A DNA stretch of 64,000 nucleotides, from NCBI RefSeq assembly GCF_004801415.1, contig NZ_SSNX01000001.1, positions 992,001 through 1,056,000 on the forward strand. The letters are read 5' to 3'. A program made the translations under genes and the position numbers. Under the pieces are notes generated by a model. The model did no database searches, was not told where the DNA came from, and was given only the letters and a program-made list of their open reading frames with translations. The stretch is from Deinococcus sp. KSM4-11. GTDB lineage: Bacteria; Deinococcota; Deinococci; Deinococcales; Deinococcaceae. Shown here piece by piece: positions 54,801 through 64,000 of this stretch. The first letter of the stretch is position 1; each line of letters starts with the position of its first letter.

Positions 54801-55699
54801 ACCGGCCCGTTCCAGCCGAGACCGGCGATCTTGAAGCTGATGTCGTTGCCCTGGTGCGTAGCGCCGCCCGTGATTCCGGTCACGGTCACGAACTTCGCCT
54901 CTGGCACGCGGATGGCCCCGCCCGTCAGGTGGACGTCACCCCGCACGGGGCCGTCGCCGACCACGTACTGCCCGCTGAGCTGCCCCGCGGTGATCCCGGG
55001 CCAGAACTGGTTCACCAGACGGGCATCGGCATCGAAGTGGATGGTAAAGATGTTCCCACTGGCGCCCTGAGTGATCCTGACGTCGGCCTGCGCCGGGCCG
55101 TGGCTCGTGTTGCCGCGAATCGCCAGCGTGCCATCGGCTCCTGTCTGTACGCTGAAATTCCCATCCGGGAGGTTCACGCCCGTTCCGTCCACGTTCACGC
55201 GGGTGTTGCGCACGTCCACCTGCCCCAACCGCACCGTCCAGCCGCTTCCCGTACCCGCCGTGCCCGGCTTGCCGGACAGCAGCTGTTTCAGGCGGAGATC
55301 CACCACGGCGTCGGACGCCTGTACGGCCAACGTCACGGCCTTCCCGGCCAGATCCAGGTGATCGATGGTCACGCCGACCGTTCCGGCCGTCGCCTCGACG
55401 CCGGGCAGCTTCACGGTCACGTCGTTCAGGCGGGGGGCCCACAGCGGCCCGCTGACCCGCCCGGCCGTGACGCCCGCCGGGCCACCGTACTGCCGCACCA
55501 GTAGGCCGCCGAACAGGGTGGGCAGGAAGGCGACGACCAGCGCCAGCACGGCCAGGACAGCCAGGAGTACCCACGGCCAGATCCGGCGGCGGCGGGACGG
55601 CGGGGGAGCGTCGGGAACCGGCGGAGTGGGGTCGGCGGGGAGCGGACGGGGCTCGTCCGTCACGCGCCCACCCGCTCCCAGTTCATCCGTCCACCGCAC
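45851..55699 (-). CDS. tamB: Giant TamB/DUF490-type envelope protein
   Basis: Protein of 3282 residues. An N-terminal Pro/Arg-rich cytoplasmic tail is followed by one transmembrane helix (about 41-65, WPWVLLAVLAVLALVVAFLP). The long middle is an almost uninterrupted series of short Gly/Thr/Val/Leu strands (for example 'TVTATGPWNALNLLVTDAEG' type repeats), as in AsmA/TamB proteins forming a long lipid-carrying groove. The C-terminal ~350 residues are a recognisable TamB domain: RGFIYLRENEFTLQASTVTF ... FPKFDITAQGTV, and end with a barrel-like tail (SVSIGVKNTTETTQVRFGVTYRFGN pattern). It is about 2.6 times longer than E. coli TamB. Role: inner-to-outer-membrane lipid transport or outer-membrane protein assembly. 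Start is a GTG at 55699; GTG 55663 is possible. Confidence 0.88.
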   Translation of the reverse strand: MRWTDELGAGGRVTDEPRPLPADPTPPVPDAPPPSRRRRIWPWVLLAVLAVLALVVAFLPTLFGGLLVRQYGGPAGVTAGRVSGPLWAPRLNDVTVKLPGVEATAGTVGVTIDHLDLAGKAVTLAVQASDAVVDLRLKQLLSGKPGTAGTGSGWTVRLGQVDVRNTRVNVDGTGVNLPDGNFSVQTGADGTLAIRGNTSHGPAQADVRITQGASGNIFTIHFDADARLVNQFWPGITAGQLSGQYVVGDGPVRGDVHLTGGAIRVPEAKFVTVTGITGGATHQGNDISFKIAGLGWNGPVTATGGVDLSAKNWTVTADAAPTVAGLATALGTAGTGDLKLRVTAGGWTTVRVKGYATGAGTLAGVRFTDANAQYTFLSEPGHKGGLTNDLAFSADTHLAGAPQHLEGTWALGRLGQATVVGSFGQKPLDVQATIDAHNRLSFVGSGLGGPLRGTLELKGLALDAALNPTYGAARAHVALSGVPTNLRAVITDGVAGPFALAGTAVLDKAGVRADLGTATLNLDRAFRGTWTARNLRGAGLTLDGAGRIDLTGGDVTGTLAAQVPGLTDTLRGPLNLNYVRQQGTFAPGGQLARWAQDSFRVSLHGLRAAGGIVVNGNATVTTTLKAFGTLTARGNGYNLTATGHGTRASVSGTAGGITVLADTALSAPYRTTARVRGADIQGTLSIDNGVRFDLTTQGETARGVIDGQAITATGRVNLAALRPLVKVADLAGTLDLNLSGTGGTATIRASASGVGVVGTLARAAGAVTARVTASAGGASAQLAGRIYPDVQVGGSVTAQGQTLTASVSGPYGNLQASATGRTGDLAFGGVTIPAQAVNLRGTLTPRLAVSGTWGDLTATYDATTGLARVTGQQALTAFGQVGRVQGRATWGPPRAGRTAWRGAVEARGVLDQYTVTATGPWNALNLLVTDAEGLQARGTASLPDGRYSVNVRGPIASQTGLGGLYVDGHIEGRGTEPRGLVTVTDAGGGKATVDLRGFSDFDVRAQGLTLAGQTLTGTLTARNNLLSGTLNAGPLLVTAADGSIRATGTFAGHDVIASGHLTLPATVSDLTVRVRGPYVDADARGGVADLHGTVTLKAMAYGTVPARVSVPRQTFPLRASLTGARATVGGLTFRAGTWSGALRARYALAGAPGTLSVEGTGTGLDAVPAGPITGRVAVLPTLGGTFSTSLAPFTGLLPTVLRPEITPGQVTVNLAPTSATLALSGTRYLGDPLGLDARVSWQGGLRASGTLTHPGTRLPVRYDGQSLVIDGAVLDARTLRPLLPGAQGSATLDVQVPKLNFAQATGRARINIAAQGQRAAGLVRLTRGQVSADLTSTLGGVPVRISGPLYPTADATLGYQGLTGTLRGAADTALTLGVKGIYQKQAVNLTAVATGLTGRVPALRINGSAAGADLALTVNRGAGNGLSGWHTTGAVTLSDLKPLTGAAGNLQATVGGTLADLRVTASGMAAGVRFAAPLSYRGSVLRVQGATATLGLGQVRASGTLLPALGISAKATLTSGLPGTYTAQVGGSFTRPDVSAQGTLSSGVAGLQAAGSRLSAHLLGQDWRASVSGASVAGTLRGQLGANALGGLQNARLKLDTAYLSGTTRVDLRGTPGWNARTGWSGTLRATGTVPGGPLDAVIDGQGELKLAAMIGLPPRQARVTGTLPASLPFRPGGTVTLAAFDAGALWGRADQLSLSGTATLGGRTWSAPEAGFKGAVLDTAGDLSGDLGATYRAGDVSVRLAGPKVAGGGALTSGRYDLTLRTDPIQVARLLPSGLNVRTLDLAGSVTAQGTLAGGPHYLRLRTLAIRGEQEQAGPFSLYGSATYTPRQIDAALSGSLRGGVLRAQGSLPDGVHVTVSDLATQYVRAVSLGRGTLGADLTVRGRAADPTVEGTVSARTDAVDARITLAGRVTDPHATVRAALLGAARGTLYADVKNLNLSQGRVDARVYGTVASGGTTAKVDLAGTWPKLAGAVNATVAGVAEPLSLTGDGLGTYRLDAGTLGGGTLTLGRLTGFLPALTGTLSLRPLPLVGGTGDATLDATVGGTLAAPTLAAQLSTSGATASGVTLADTTGTFTGTLSSLTGMLTQAGSTVASVSGGSVKLSGFALTAAGSTVKLSGTAALNGTADVTVAASGTVGGTLRATYGARSLGVTGQITGPQNLNAALDLHLDPLTGWHGTAQVSGGPAGILTGPAALTVTGPLAYPRLGGEAGVLGAGARVVATARYVQLRLVDGPAATASGVLELRPDQAGAWAWSGAASLTRPELGFSVTPSGPLANPTLLLSVRRGQWRAAGTASLHAASLTVSDGERDGQVAWDGTQIAANLPGLQLSRLDLPGYEGTVTATGQVRSDGQAGALAVQVTDVTTPITIPYLGVTLAGDVTADVTLSGGKPSVKAVATLPAGTLTLNAAQGERRWTGQLTGHLTHQQGTIDLKVGADTSGLNGTVTLADYPVNAAGQNLTLGGTLALGGQTFTAALTAASGAGSASVDASGGIADVLPAASSIVAVHATDQGYAVRAVLDSLEVRDLKLAPGLSGPLSGEANLRDGGGTFVVRADPLTIGGKTLPARIEGTQVAGDWRIRGFLGESEFTAGLSSGEVFGQGSLRALPLGAVIGAVAGTTPGEGVLTGVIRFRFPLGDPLAGTATVVAERIRVSATSTLDGKPMTDTLIGSGSLNFANRELRSVNIQLAGAGTWDVHGQYTHDKVDLTAQFANTTFTPVLQLVPSLADLGANFKGTVVLSAAGTYAQPRAAVRVTNLSGTVAGLSVQVPRLAGDLPDSGAFTAGGQVLTGGTVATDGAVSVKGQLTQGRLSGVVATFKGLLAPQVLGALPNTTATLKQETDTRWTVNVQSLSTNTTTGAGTLTLSGDLAPRWNLSLIARNYNLPLGIVYGRESALNADLSAIDDGTVIHVTGAADFLRLILGRVNAPTTIPSPGQSTTTSTTGRTTDNYASPLPEQYTTFPKPAQDTAAAPARPFLERLVFEDIPIRAPGGIRVDENLVRAEFSGNLMLSGTGARPLLAGTIVSQRGFIYLRENEFTLQASTVTFDGSSLFPKFDITAQGTVPSSTTGQSVPVSIHLTGQFVTRTSGDTSLDLTTTLTCPTQGSVCTDPTTGIAYSEPELYALVATGVPNLTALPENLSSLGTSALQTALNVFVLGEVERTIARAFGLDVFRFTPQLTNADGSLGATITLGSYLTRNLYLQYQVDLNGKGLIDATYSTPDNRFTFSVSTPLTGLNLQSLRPSFSTAYNINPRTSVSIGVKNTTETTQVRFGVTYRFGN

Positions 55700-55798
55700 C
55701 GCATTCCTCGCATTCTACGCACGGCGACGTGAGGGGCGCACCTGCGCGGAACTCACCGAACCGTCAGCCCCGTCGCACCGCGCCGCGCCCTGGGCCGC

Positions 55799-55804
55799 TA
55801 GCAT
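55799..55804 (+). promoter_or_regulatory. leaderless -10 (TAGCAT) of acyP
   Basis: TAGCAT ends 7 bases before the ATG at 55812. Confidence 0.55.
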
Positions 55805-55811
55805 GCCCGGC

Positions 55812-56075
55812 ATGCGCCTGACCGCTCTCGTTTCCGGCACCGTCCAGGGCGTCGGCTACCGCCAGTACGTGCAACGCCGCGCCCGCGACCTGAAGCTCAC
55901 CGGCTACGCCGAGAACCTCCTCGACGGCCGCGTGGAGGTCGTTGCCGAGGGATTTGAAGACGACCTGACTCGCCTCCTGCACTGGATCGGTCGAGGCCCC
56001 CCGCACGCCCGCGTGACCGAGGTGCAGACGCAATACGCCGAGGCGACCGGCCTGCGGGACTTCCATATCTACTGA
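55812..56075 (+). CDS. acyP: Acylphosphatase
   Basis: Protein of 87 residues, a normal size. The phosphate-binding loop and catalytic Arg are in SGTVQGVGYRQYVQ (Arg17); the catalytic Asn35 is in GYAENLLDGRVEV. It hydrolyses acyl phosphates such as acetyl phosphate. Divergent from tamB, convergent with the kinase gene 13 bases on. The start is fixed by the TAGCAT element; an in-frame ATG at 55803 would lie inside it. Confidence 0.94.
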   Translation: MRLTALVSGTVQGVGYRQYVQRRARDLKLTGYAENLLDGRVEVVAEGFEDDLTRLLHWIGRGPPHARVTEVQTQYAEATGLRDFHIY

Positions 56076-56088
56076 GGGGGCCGGCACC

Positions 56089-56643
56089 TCAGAACAGCGC
56101 TCCGGCGTGCGAGACGATCAGCAGCGCGGCGTCCGACGGCTCCACCTGCGAGGTATCGATGCGGATGGCGTCCGGTGGAGCGCTCAGGTTCCCGCGCCGG
56201 ATCAGCAGGTCACGCAGCTGCACCGGATCGCGCAGTTTCAGCCTCTCCTGCCGCTCGGGCCGGACCACGCGCTGGGCCAGTTGATCCACTGGGCATGACA
56301 ACCACACCGGCACGAACACCGCGCCACGGTCGGCAGCGATGCCCCGCAGCTGCTCGACGGCCCCCGCCGCGCCCGGCGAGTCTGAGAGGTAGTTGGTCAG
56401 GACGTGCGAATGACCCCGCGGCGCCATAATCAGAGCCTTCAGACTGAGCTGCCGCACCGCCTCGGCCAGTTCGAAAACCTGGGCGGGAAGCGGACTGATC
56501 CCGTCGGCGCCGTAGGCCCGGAAAATGGGGTCGTTCCACAGGTGGTTGTCGAGCAGGGCCGCGCCCGTGAGCGCCGAGAGGGCCTTGCCCACCGTCCGTT
56601 TGCCGCTGGCGGGTGGCCCGGCCAGATAGTACAGATGGCCCAT
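56089..56643 (-). CDS. P-loop kinase-like ATP-binding protein
   Basis: Protein of 184 residues. Walker A is YYLAGPPASGKRTVGKAL (GPPASGKRT at 9-17). A lid-like segment VVRPERQERLKLRDPVQLR resembles small-molecule kinases of the shikimate/gluconate or nucleoside kinase superfamily. The strand FVPVWLSCPVDQLAQRVV matches the typical 'v.L.c....l..R' before the lid. The substrate is unknown; the closest named group would be small P-loop kinases or phosphotransferases of the AAA_33 type. ATG with CAGACT at 6 bases. Confidence 0.75.
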   Translation of the reverse strand: MGHLYYLAGPPASGKRTVGKALSALTGAALLDNHLWNDPIFRAYGADGISPLPAQVFELAEAVRQLSLKALIMAPRGHSHVLTNYLSDSPGAAGAVEQLRGIAADRGAVFVPVWLSCPVDQLAQRVVRPERQERLKLRDPVQLRDLLIRRGNLSAPPDAIRIDTSQVEPSDAALLIVSHAGALF

Positions 56644-56649
56644 CCCACC

Positions 56650-56655
56650 AGTCTG
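56650..56655 (-). promoter_or_regulatory. candidate leaderless -10 (CAGACT)
   Basis: CAGACT ends 6 bases before the ATG at 56643. Confidence 0.42.
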
Positions 56656-56733
56656 ACGGTCTCCCGCGCGACCGTCATCCCTGAACTGGCGCGGCGCCCC
56701 GGCCGCAGGGCCAGGGCGCCGGCTCAGCGGAGC

Positions 56734-57171
56734 TTATTCCAGAATCGCTTCGTGGACGATCTCGACGTTGCCCTTCATGACGTTGCTCAGGGGGCACATG
56801 TCGGCCGCCTGCTTCACGTGCTCCTCGAAGTCGGCCTGATCGCTGCCCGTGACCTTCCCGCGCACGCTGAGGCGCATGGTGCTCACCTTGAAGCCCGCGC
56901 CGTCTCGCACCATCTCGCAGGTGGCCTGGGTGTCCAGGGACTCGACGGTATGCCCGTGGTTGGCAAGCAGGGCGGACAGCTGCATGGTGAAGCAGCCGGC
57001 GTGCGCGCTGGCCAGAAGTTCCTCGGGGTTGGTGCCCACGCCACTCTCAAAGCGGGTTTTGAAGCTGTACTGCGCGTCCTTCAGGGTGCCGCTCTCGGTG
57101 CTGACGGTGCCGGTGCCGCTCCGCAGGTCGCCTTCCCAGTGGGCCGATGCCTTCCTCGCAATGTCTGCCAT
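56734..57171 (-). CDS. OsmC/Ohr-family peroxiredoxin
   Basis: Protein of 145 residues. Both redox cysteines are present: Cys60 in [20 protein letters not shown] and Cys126 in [15 protein letters not shown]. The sequence [18 protein letters not shown] is the OsmC-type active site rather than Ohr ('GaNPEelfaaGya'). It reduces organic hydroperoxides using thiol partners such as a lipoyl system. Stand-alone gene with its own -10-like element (CAGACT). Confidence 0.92.
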   Translation of the reverse strand: MADIARKASAHWEGDLRSGTGTVSTESGTLKDAQYSFKTRFESGVGTNPEELLASAHAGCFTMQLSALLANHGHTVESLDTQATCEMVRDGAGFKVSTMRLSVRGKVTGSDQADFEEHVKQAADMCPLSNVMKGNVEIVHEAILE

Positions 57172-57177
57172 GTCCCG

Positions 57178-57183
57178 AGTCTG
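57178..57183 (-). promoter_or_regulatory. candidate leaderless -10 (CAGACT) of osmC-like gene
   Basis: CAGACT ends 6 bases before the ATG at 57171. Confidence 0.42.
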
Positions 57184-57251
57184 CCCTGACCCGCCCGCGC
57201 GTGCCTTTACCTGGGGTTGAGGTGCCCATCATGCACGCGGGCCGAGCGGTC

Positions 57252-57257
57252 TACACT
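57252..57257 (+). promoter_or_regulatory. leaderless -10 (TACACT) of hydrolase gene
   Basis: TACACT ends 6 bases before the ATG at 57264. Confidence 0.58.
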
Positions 57258-57263
57258 CGCTCC

Positions 57264-58094
<831 letters not shown>

Positions 58095-58095
58095 G

Positions 58096-59763
<1,668 letters not shown>

Positions 59764-59833
59764 GCGTGAGGTACCTCCCGCCGACCGGGAGGCGCGGCGT
59801 GAACGTGAAGTCGGGAGTCAGGGCAGAGGGCGC

Positions 59834-60730
59834 TCAGGGCAGGGGCGGGCTGCGGAGTTCCCACCACACGCGCGGCACCATCAGCAGTTTGCGCGGGCCG
59901 CTCACATAGGCGCGGCGGCCGAAGTTGTCGAAGTCGTTGCGGGCCAGGTCGTCCAGGATGCCCTCGTAGGCGCGGGCGGCGGTTGCCACGGCCAGCCGGG
60001 CGCTGCCGTGCAGTAGCGGAATGCCCCGGCGGCCCTGCGCGTACCACTCGCGGGCCAGCGCCGTGAGGTCGAGCATCATCGCGCGGTACTCGGGCGTGAC
60101 CGTTCCGGCCTCCAGGGTGGTACGCGTGACGCCGTGGCGCTTCATCTCACTGAGCGGCAGGTACACGCGGCCACGCGCGAGGTCCTCGCCGACATCCCGC
60201 AGGATGTTCGTGAGCTGCATGGCCTGCCCGAGCTTCAGGGCATAGTCCAGCGTGCGCGGCCCGCCGTGGTAGCCGCTGATCGGGGCGATCATGAAGCCCA
60301 CGACTCCCGCCACGCGGCGGCAGTACAGGGTCAGGTCGTCCATGTCCTCGAAGGTGTGCCCGCACACGTCCATCAGCAGGCCGTCGTGCAGTTCCTCGAA
60401 GGCCGCCAGGGGGATGTCGTAGGTCTGGGCTGCCCACGCGAGCGCCATCTCGACCGGGTGGGGGCCGGGGGGGCCGTGAAAGGCGCGCTGCGTCCTGGCC
60501 CACCAGTCGGCCAGGGCCACCTGCGCGTGCTCCCCACTGAGTTCGTCGGCGATGTCGTCGCCGTCCCGGCAGGCCGCGTACACGGCCCACACGGCCTGCC
60601 GCTGGCGGGACGGGAAGAACCGCGACCCGAGGTAGAAGGTCTTGGAGTGCGCCCGCGTCACGTCCCGGCAGTGCGCCACCGCCTCCTGAAGGGTGGCGGG
60701 CGCGGCGGGGGCAGGGTTCACGTCAGTCAC
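59834..60730 (-). CDS. crtB: Phytoene synthase CrtB
   Basis: Protein of 298 residues. The first Asp-rich motif is [15 protein letters not shown]; the second is [20 protein letters not shown], with [15 protein letters not shown] between. It condenses two geranylgeranyl-PP into phytoene. The start is GTG at 60730, with AAGGAC 8 bases ahead, and TACACT (60749-60754) upstream, so a short leader of about a dozen bases. It follows the methyltransferase gene by 57 bases. Confidence 0.95.
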   Translation of the reverse strand: MTDVNPAPAAPATLQEAVAHCRDVTRAHSKTFYLGSRFFPSRQRQAVWAVYAACRDGDDIADELSGEHAQVALADWWARTQRAFHGPPGPHPVEMALAWAAQTYDIPLAAFEELHDGLLMDVCGHTFEDMDDLTLYCRRVAGVVGFMIAPISGYHGGPRTLDYALKLGQAMQLTNILRDVGEDLARGRVYLPLSEMKRHGVTRTTLEAGTVTPEYRAMMLDLTALAREWYAQGRRGIPLLHGSARLAVATAARAYEGILDDLARNDFDNFGRRAYVSGPRKLLMVPRVWWELRSPPLP

Positions 60731-60748
60731 AGGGATGTCCTTGCCGCG

Positions 60749-60754
60749 AGTGTA
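60749..60754 (-). promoter_or_regulatory. -10 (TACACT) of crtB-crtI
   Basis: TACACT ends 18 bases before the GTG at 60730; a short leader with an AAGGAC ribosome site fits between. Confidence 0.52.
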
Positions 60755-60787
60755 TGCGGAACGCGGGGCGGGAAACGTCTCATTTTC

Positions 60788-61468
60788 TTACAGACTGGCC
60801 ACGGGGGGTCTCAGATACCGCTCGAACCGCACCGCACCGAGGGTCAGGCCATGCACCAGCGTGCATCCGGGCAGATCCGCGCTCACCCACGCTGGATCTG
60901 GAAAGTGCAGGCCGCCCAGCGTCGGCACCGACAGCACGCTCTGCACCGGGCCGGCCGTGCGGAGCAGGTACATCATCCACAATTGACCGCCCGGCCGGAG
61001 CACGCGGGCCGCTCCCTGCAGGAAGCGCGCCGGGTCGTGGGTCTCGTTCAGGGTGGCGCCAACCGTCACGCCGTCGAAGCGGCCTTCGGGCAGGTCATTC
61101 GACTCGACGTTCATGACCGCCCAGTCGATGTGGTCATGCGGCTGCTGCCGGGCGGCCTCGCGCAGCATGGCCGGGCTGAGATCCACGGCGAGCACGCGGC
61201 ATCCCGCGCGGGCCAGCAGCCCGGCGTAGAACCCGGTGCTGGTGCCCGCATCCAGCCACCACTCGCCGGGCTGGGGGCGGCACTGGCCCAGGAACAGGGC
61301 GGTCTCCTGTGCTAGAGAGAACGGTCGCCCGGCCAGCAGTCCCAGTGAACGCCGCCGCCACGCGGTGTACGTCCGGGCCGTGAGGGGCGCGAAGTTGCTC
61401 CGCTGGGCGGCCGTCAGGCTGGGTGGGCCGGAGTTCAGGTTTTCTTTGCGCTGGCCCGAAGCGTCCAT
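60788..61468 (-). CDS. Class I SAM-dependent methyltransferase
   Basis: Protein of 226 residues. SAM-binding motif I is [21 protein letters not shown] (D-G-S-G-type loop), followed by [15 protein letters not shown] (acidic residue at the end of beta 2) and [35 protein letters not shown]. It resembles ubiquinone/menaquinone or small-metabolite C-methyltransferases. It sits just upstream of crtB on the same strand, so a role in carotenoid or quinone tailoring is possible but unproven. The ATG at 61468 has CATAAT at 7 bases. Confidence 0.82.
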   Translation of the reverse strand: MDASGQRKENLNSGPPSLTAAQRSNFAPLTARTYTAWRRRSLGLLAGRPFSLAQETALFLGQCRPQPGEWWLDAGTSTGFYAGLLARAGCRVLAVDLSPAMLREAARQQPHDHIDWAVMNVESNDLPEGRFDGVTVGATLNETHDPARFLQGAARVLRPGGQLWMMYLLRTAGPVQSVLSVPTLGGLHFPDPAWVSADLPGCTLVHGLTLGAVRFERYLRPPVASL

Positions 61469-61475
61469 GCAAGTC

Positions 61476-61483
61476 ATTATGCT
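61476..61483. promoter_or_regulatory. overlapping divergent -10 elements
   Basis: On the minus strand CATAAT (61476-61481) precedes the methyltransferase ATG by 7 bases. On the plus strand TATGCT (61478-61483) overlaps it and could serve the membrane-protein operon, with a 65-base leader. Confidence 0.4.
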
Positions 61484-61547
61484 GGTGGAGTTCAGTCGGT
61501 CTGTATCGCCCCGCGCGGTCAGGGGGCGGACGGGAGTGGAGGGCTGC

Positions 61548-62291
61548 ATGGAAGAACGTAAGAGTATGGGGAGCGCACTGGTCGATGTGTTCGACGCAGG
61601 CGTGACCCTCGTGAAATCGGAGATCAATGGTGTGGCGCGCAAGGCCGGAGACATCGCCAAGGCCAAGGGCCTGGGGGTGGTGCTGCTGCTGGCCTCGGCT
61701 GGTCCGCTGGTCATGGCCCTGATCTTCCTGATCCTGGCGGTCTTCTACGGCCTGATCCGCCTGGGAGCCGGCCCATGGTTCGCGGCGCTGCTGATCGCCC
61801 TGTTCAGTTTCGCCCTGACCGGAGCGCTGGTGTTCCTGGGCATGCAGCGCCTAGGCGCGGAAGTGAAGACGGAAGAACCCCTGGTTAGGAGGCCCGCCAT
61901 GAGCGACGACACGCACGACCAGTCCACGCCCAGCACGCCCGCTCCGGCTGGCCCGGCCAGCGCCCCGGACGACAAGACGCCCCAGGGCCGTAAGGTGGAA
62001 CTGCGCCGCGACGCGCAGGATCACGCGGCAGCCGAAAACCGCGTGGTCGCCGAGCGGCCAGGGCAGGCGACCGTCCGCGTCGAGGGCGGCACGACCACCG
62101 TGCCCGTCTACGAGAGCCAGCCAGATGGCACTCCCTCCAACTACGGCAGCGGCCTGAACGAGAAGATCGCGGGCAAGGAACATGGCAGCCCCTCGCAGGG
62201 TGAGCCCGCCGCAAAACGCGACGTGCCCGGCATTCCCGTCAGCACCGATCCCACCTACCAGGACGACATGCGCAAGGGGCAGGAATCGTGA
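61548..62291 (+). CDS. Phage-holin-like (DUF1469/holin E type) membrane protein with disordered tail
   Basis: Protein of 247 residues from the ATG at 61548. The N-terminal part fits the small actinobacterial/cyanobacterial holin-E-like family: [20 protein letters not shown], then two membrane helices [20 protein letters not shown] and [20 protein letters not shown]. The C-terminal 120 residues are charged, Asp/Pro/Ala-rich and low-complexity ([20 protein letters not shown]...), likely cytoplasmic and unstructured. GGAGGG lies 4 bases before the ATG. Envelope role inferred; function unknown. Confidence 0.72.
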   Translation: MEERKSMGSALVDVFDAGVTLVKSEINGVARKAGDIAKAKGLGVVLLLASAGPLVMALIFLILAVFYGLIRLGAGPWFAALLIALFSFALTGALVFLGMQRLGAEVKTEEPLVRRPAMSDDTHDQSTPSTPAPAGPASAPDDKTPQGRKVELRRDAQDHAAAENRVVAERPGQATVRVEGGTTTVPVYESQPDGTPSNYGSGLNEKIAGKEHGSPSQGEPAAKRDVPGIPVSTDPTYQDDMRKGQES

Positions 62292-62947
62292 CCGGGATCG
62301 ACCGCGCGGGCATGACCGAGCGTGAGGCCGCCCGTGAGCAGCTCCGCGCGAGTATCGACGCCCTGAGCGAGCAGGCCAACTTGCACGTGCAGATGCAGAA
62401 AGAACCCCTGAAGATGCTGGGCGGCGCCTCTGCCGTCGGTGCCCTGATCGGGATCGTGGTCGGGCGTCAGTTCCGCCGCAGCCGCAGGATTTATGTGGAT
62501 GCCGAGAGCCCGGTGAAGCACCAGAAGGCGCTGATCAAGGCCCAGAAATCCCAGTCCGGCGGTGGAGGGATCGGAGGCGCCCTGGTCGCCACGCTGGGTA
62601 CGCTGGCGGTGAAGACTCTGACCGACCGGATCATCACGCCGCGCCTCGAAGGCCTCGCGGAGAGCCTGCTGGACAGGTCGGGCACGGCACCGACACCGTC
62701 CACGGGCATCCGTGCCATTCCCCCGCGCGCTGCCCAGACCAATGCCACGCCGGCCCGTCCGACCGCCGTGGGTGCTCCACCCTCCGTCCCAGCGGCGGGC
62801 CCGTCTGTTCAGGCAACCCCGCCTGCCGCCACAGCGCCCACACCGGTTCATCCCGGCGTGCTGCCCCATCCGCCCAGCGTGGTCGAGGCCAAAGCACAGG
62901 GCAGCGTGATCGGGGCCGACGAGCTGGCCAACCCCAACCGCCGCTGA
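62288..62947 (+). CDS. Small membrane-associated partner protein, Ala/Pro-rich tail
   Basis: Protein of 219 residues; its GTG start at 62288 overlaps the previous stop (GTGA). An N-terminal helix ([20 protein letters not shown]) resembles DUF3618-type sequences, followed by a Gly-rich membrane segment [21 protein letters not shown] and a second [21 protein letters not shown]. The last 100 residues are Ala/Pro/Thr-rich. The pair with the preceding holin-like gene resembles actinobacterial and cyanobacterial two-gene sets of membrane proteins of unknown role. A terminator follows. Confidence 0.68.
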   Translation: MTGIDRAGMTEREAAREQLRASIDALSEQANLHVQMQKEPLKMLGGASAVGALIGIVVGRQFRRSRRIYVDAESPVKHQKALIKAQKSQSGGGGIGGALVATLGTLAVKTLTDRIITPRLEGLAESLLDRSGTAPTPSTGIRAIPPRAAQTNATPARPTAVGAPPSVPAAGPSVQATPPAATAPTPVHPGVLPHPPSVVEAKAQGSVIGADELANPNRR

Positions 62948-62957
62948 ACCGGAGCAT

Positions 62958-62994
62958 CCGGCCGCCCACTGCTTCATGGTGGGCGGCCGATCTA
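62958..62994 (+). terminator. intrinsic terminator after membrane pair
   Basis: CGGCCGCCCAC (62958-62968) pairs with GTGGGCGGCCG (62978-62988), an 11-bp stem; ATCTAT follows. Confidence 0.7.
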
Positions 62995-63014
62995 TGCCCT
63001 GAGAACGGGCCTGC

Positions 63015-63020
63015 TACCCT
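63015..63020 (+). promoter_or_regulatory. leaderless -10 (TACCCT) of Fur-family gene
   Basis: TACCCT ends 6 bases before the ATG at 63027. Confidence 0.58.
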
Positions 63021-63026
63021 GGAGTG

Positions 63027-63413
63027 ATGACCGCCCCGCGCAGCACCCGCCAGCGTGACGTGATCGCCCGTGTGCTGGAGACAGCGGAAGGGCCGCTGGC
63101 TGTGGCAGACATCCTGGTGCGCACGCAAGCCGATGTTCCCAGCGTGGGCCTTGCGACCGTGTACCGCACCCTGAAACTGCTGAGCGACCAAGGCCATGTC
63201 CACCCGGTCACGCTGGACGGCGAGACCCTGTACGAGGCGAGCGGCCGCGGGCATCACCACCACTTCTTGTGTACGGTCTGCGGCCGGGTGTTCACGCTGC
63301 ACGCCTGCCCGGTCTCGATCCCGGCGGGCACGGTGTACGCGGGCGGCTTCGTGGTCGAGGCACATGAGGTCACGCTGTACGGCCGCTGCCCGACCTGTGC
63401 GTCCGGCCGCTGA
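63027..63413 (+). CDS. Fur-family metalloregulator
   Basis: Protein of 128 residues from the ATG at 63027 (an in-frame GTG lies at 63024). The winged helix shows [40 protein letters not shown]; the metal region has [17 protein letters not shown] (His-rich with CxxC) and [11 protein letters not shown] (second CxxC). Family members are Fur (iron), Zur (zinc), PerR (peroxide) or Mur; the strong His cluster and CxxC pairs do not decide. Regulated targets are not visible. Confidence 0.9.
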   Translation: MTAPRSTRQRDVIARVLETAEGPLAVADILVRTQADVPSVGLATVYRTLKLLSDQGHVHPVTLDGETLYEASGRGHHHHFLCTVCGRVFTLHACPVSIPAGTVYAGGFVVEAHEVTLYGRCPTCASGR

Positions 63414-63438
63414 GTGCGGTCGCGGGATCAGCGGTTGA

Positions 63439-64000
<562 letters not shown>

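Overview
The window is about 64 kb of high-GC chromosomal DNA that reads as a Deinococcus (Deinococcota) genome. Evidence: HisZ with short-form HisG, crtB/crtI carotenoid genes, a very large TamB-type protein expected of a diderm envelope, codon use, and above all the way genes start. More than half of the genes have a -10-like hexamer (TANNNT, sometimes CANNNT) ending only 5-9 bases before the start codon, with no Shine-Dalgarno, which is the layout of leaderless mRNAs in Deinococcus. I used this signal to choose many starts. The species cannot be named from the sequence. I saw no insertion sequence, prophage, CRISPR array or rRNA.

Layout, left to right. 1-4.2 kb (minus): partial 2-hydroxyacid dehydrogenase, GNAT, CysQ-like phosphatase, endonuclease III, DedA protein, Ig-like lipoprotein. 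4.2-6.0 kb (plus): hisZ-hisG, overlapping by 4 bases. 6.2-9.8 kb: PatB-type lyase, mtnN with an LrgA/LrgB-like pair, MOSC protein. 9.9-16.1 kb: TetR regulator, BtuF-like protein, cytochrome c, long-form SppA, M3 oligopeptidase, PhoU. 16.2-19.8 kb: one ABC ATPase and two permeases of the nucleoside/simple-sugar type. 19.9-23.2 kb: msrP-msrQ (periplasmic methionine sulfoxide repair), an AhpD-like protein, an exported protein. 23.3-30.6 kb (minus): the conserved cluster rpsB-tsf-pyrH-frr-cdsA-dxr-rseP, lacking uppS in its usual place and interrupted by an oppositely oriented exported leishmanolysin-like protease gene.

30.8-35.7 kb: APH(6)-type kinase, uppP, a haem-dependent N-demethylase-like protein, then an overlapping pair encoding a lipoprotein guanyl-specific RNase and a barstar-like inhibitor (the best candidate for an interesting system here), and a lipoprotein. 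35.7-37.8 kb: tRNA-Lys(UUU), ffh, and an AT-rich orphan membrane gene. 37.9-40.7 kb: a thiolase and 3-hydroxyacyl-CoA dehydrogenase locus with a perfect 7-bp inverted repeat matching a PaaR-type operator just upstream. 40.8-45.8 kb: small unknown gene, membrane protein, trhO, an ABC-F ATPase with an unusual C-terminal domain, a beta-rich unknown protein. 45.9-55.7 kb: one 3282-codon tamB-like gene. 55.8-58.1 kb: acylphosphatase, small P-loop kinase, OsmC/Ohr, alpha/beta hydrolase. 58.1-61.5 kb (minus): methyltransferase-crtB-crtI. 61.5-63.4 kb: two-gene membrane operon and a Fur-family regulator. The window ends with a SAM-I riboswitch and terminator ahead of a truncated metY, so methionine, sulfur and SAM salvage (metY, mtnN, patB, cysQ, msrPQ) recurs as a theme without being one operon.
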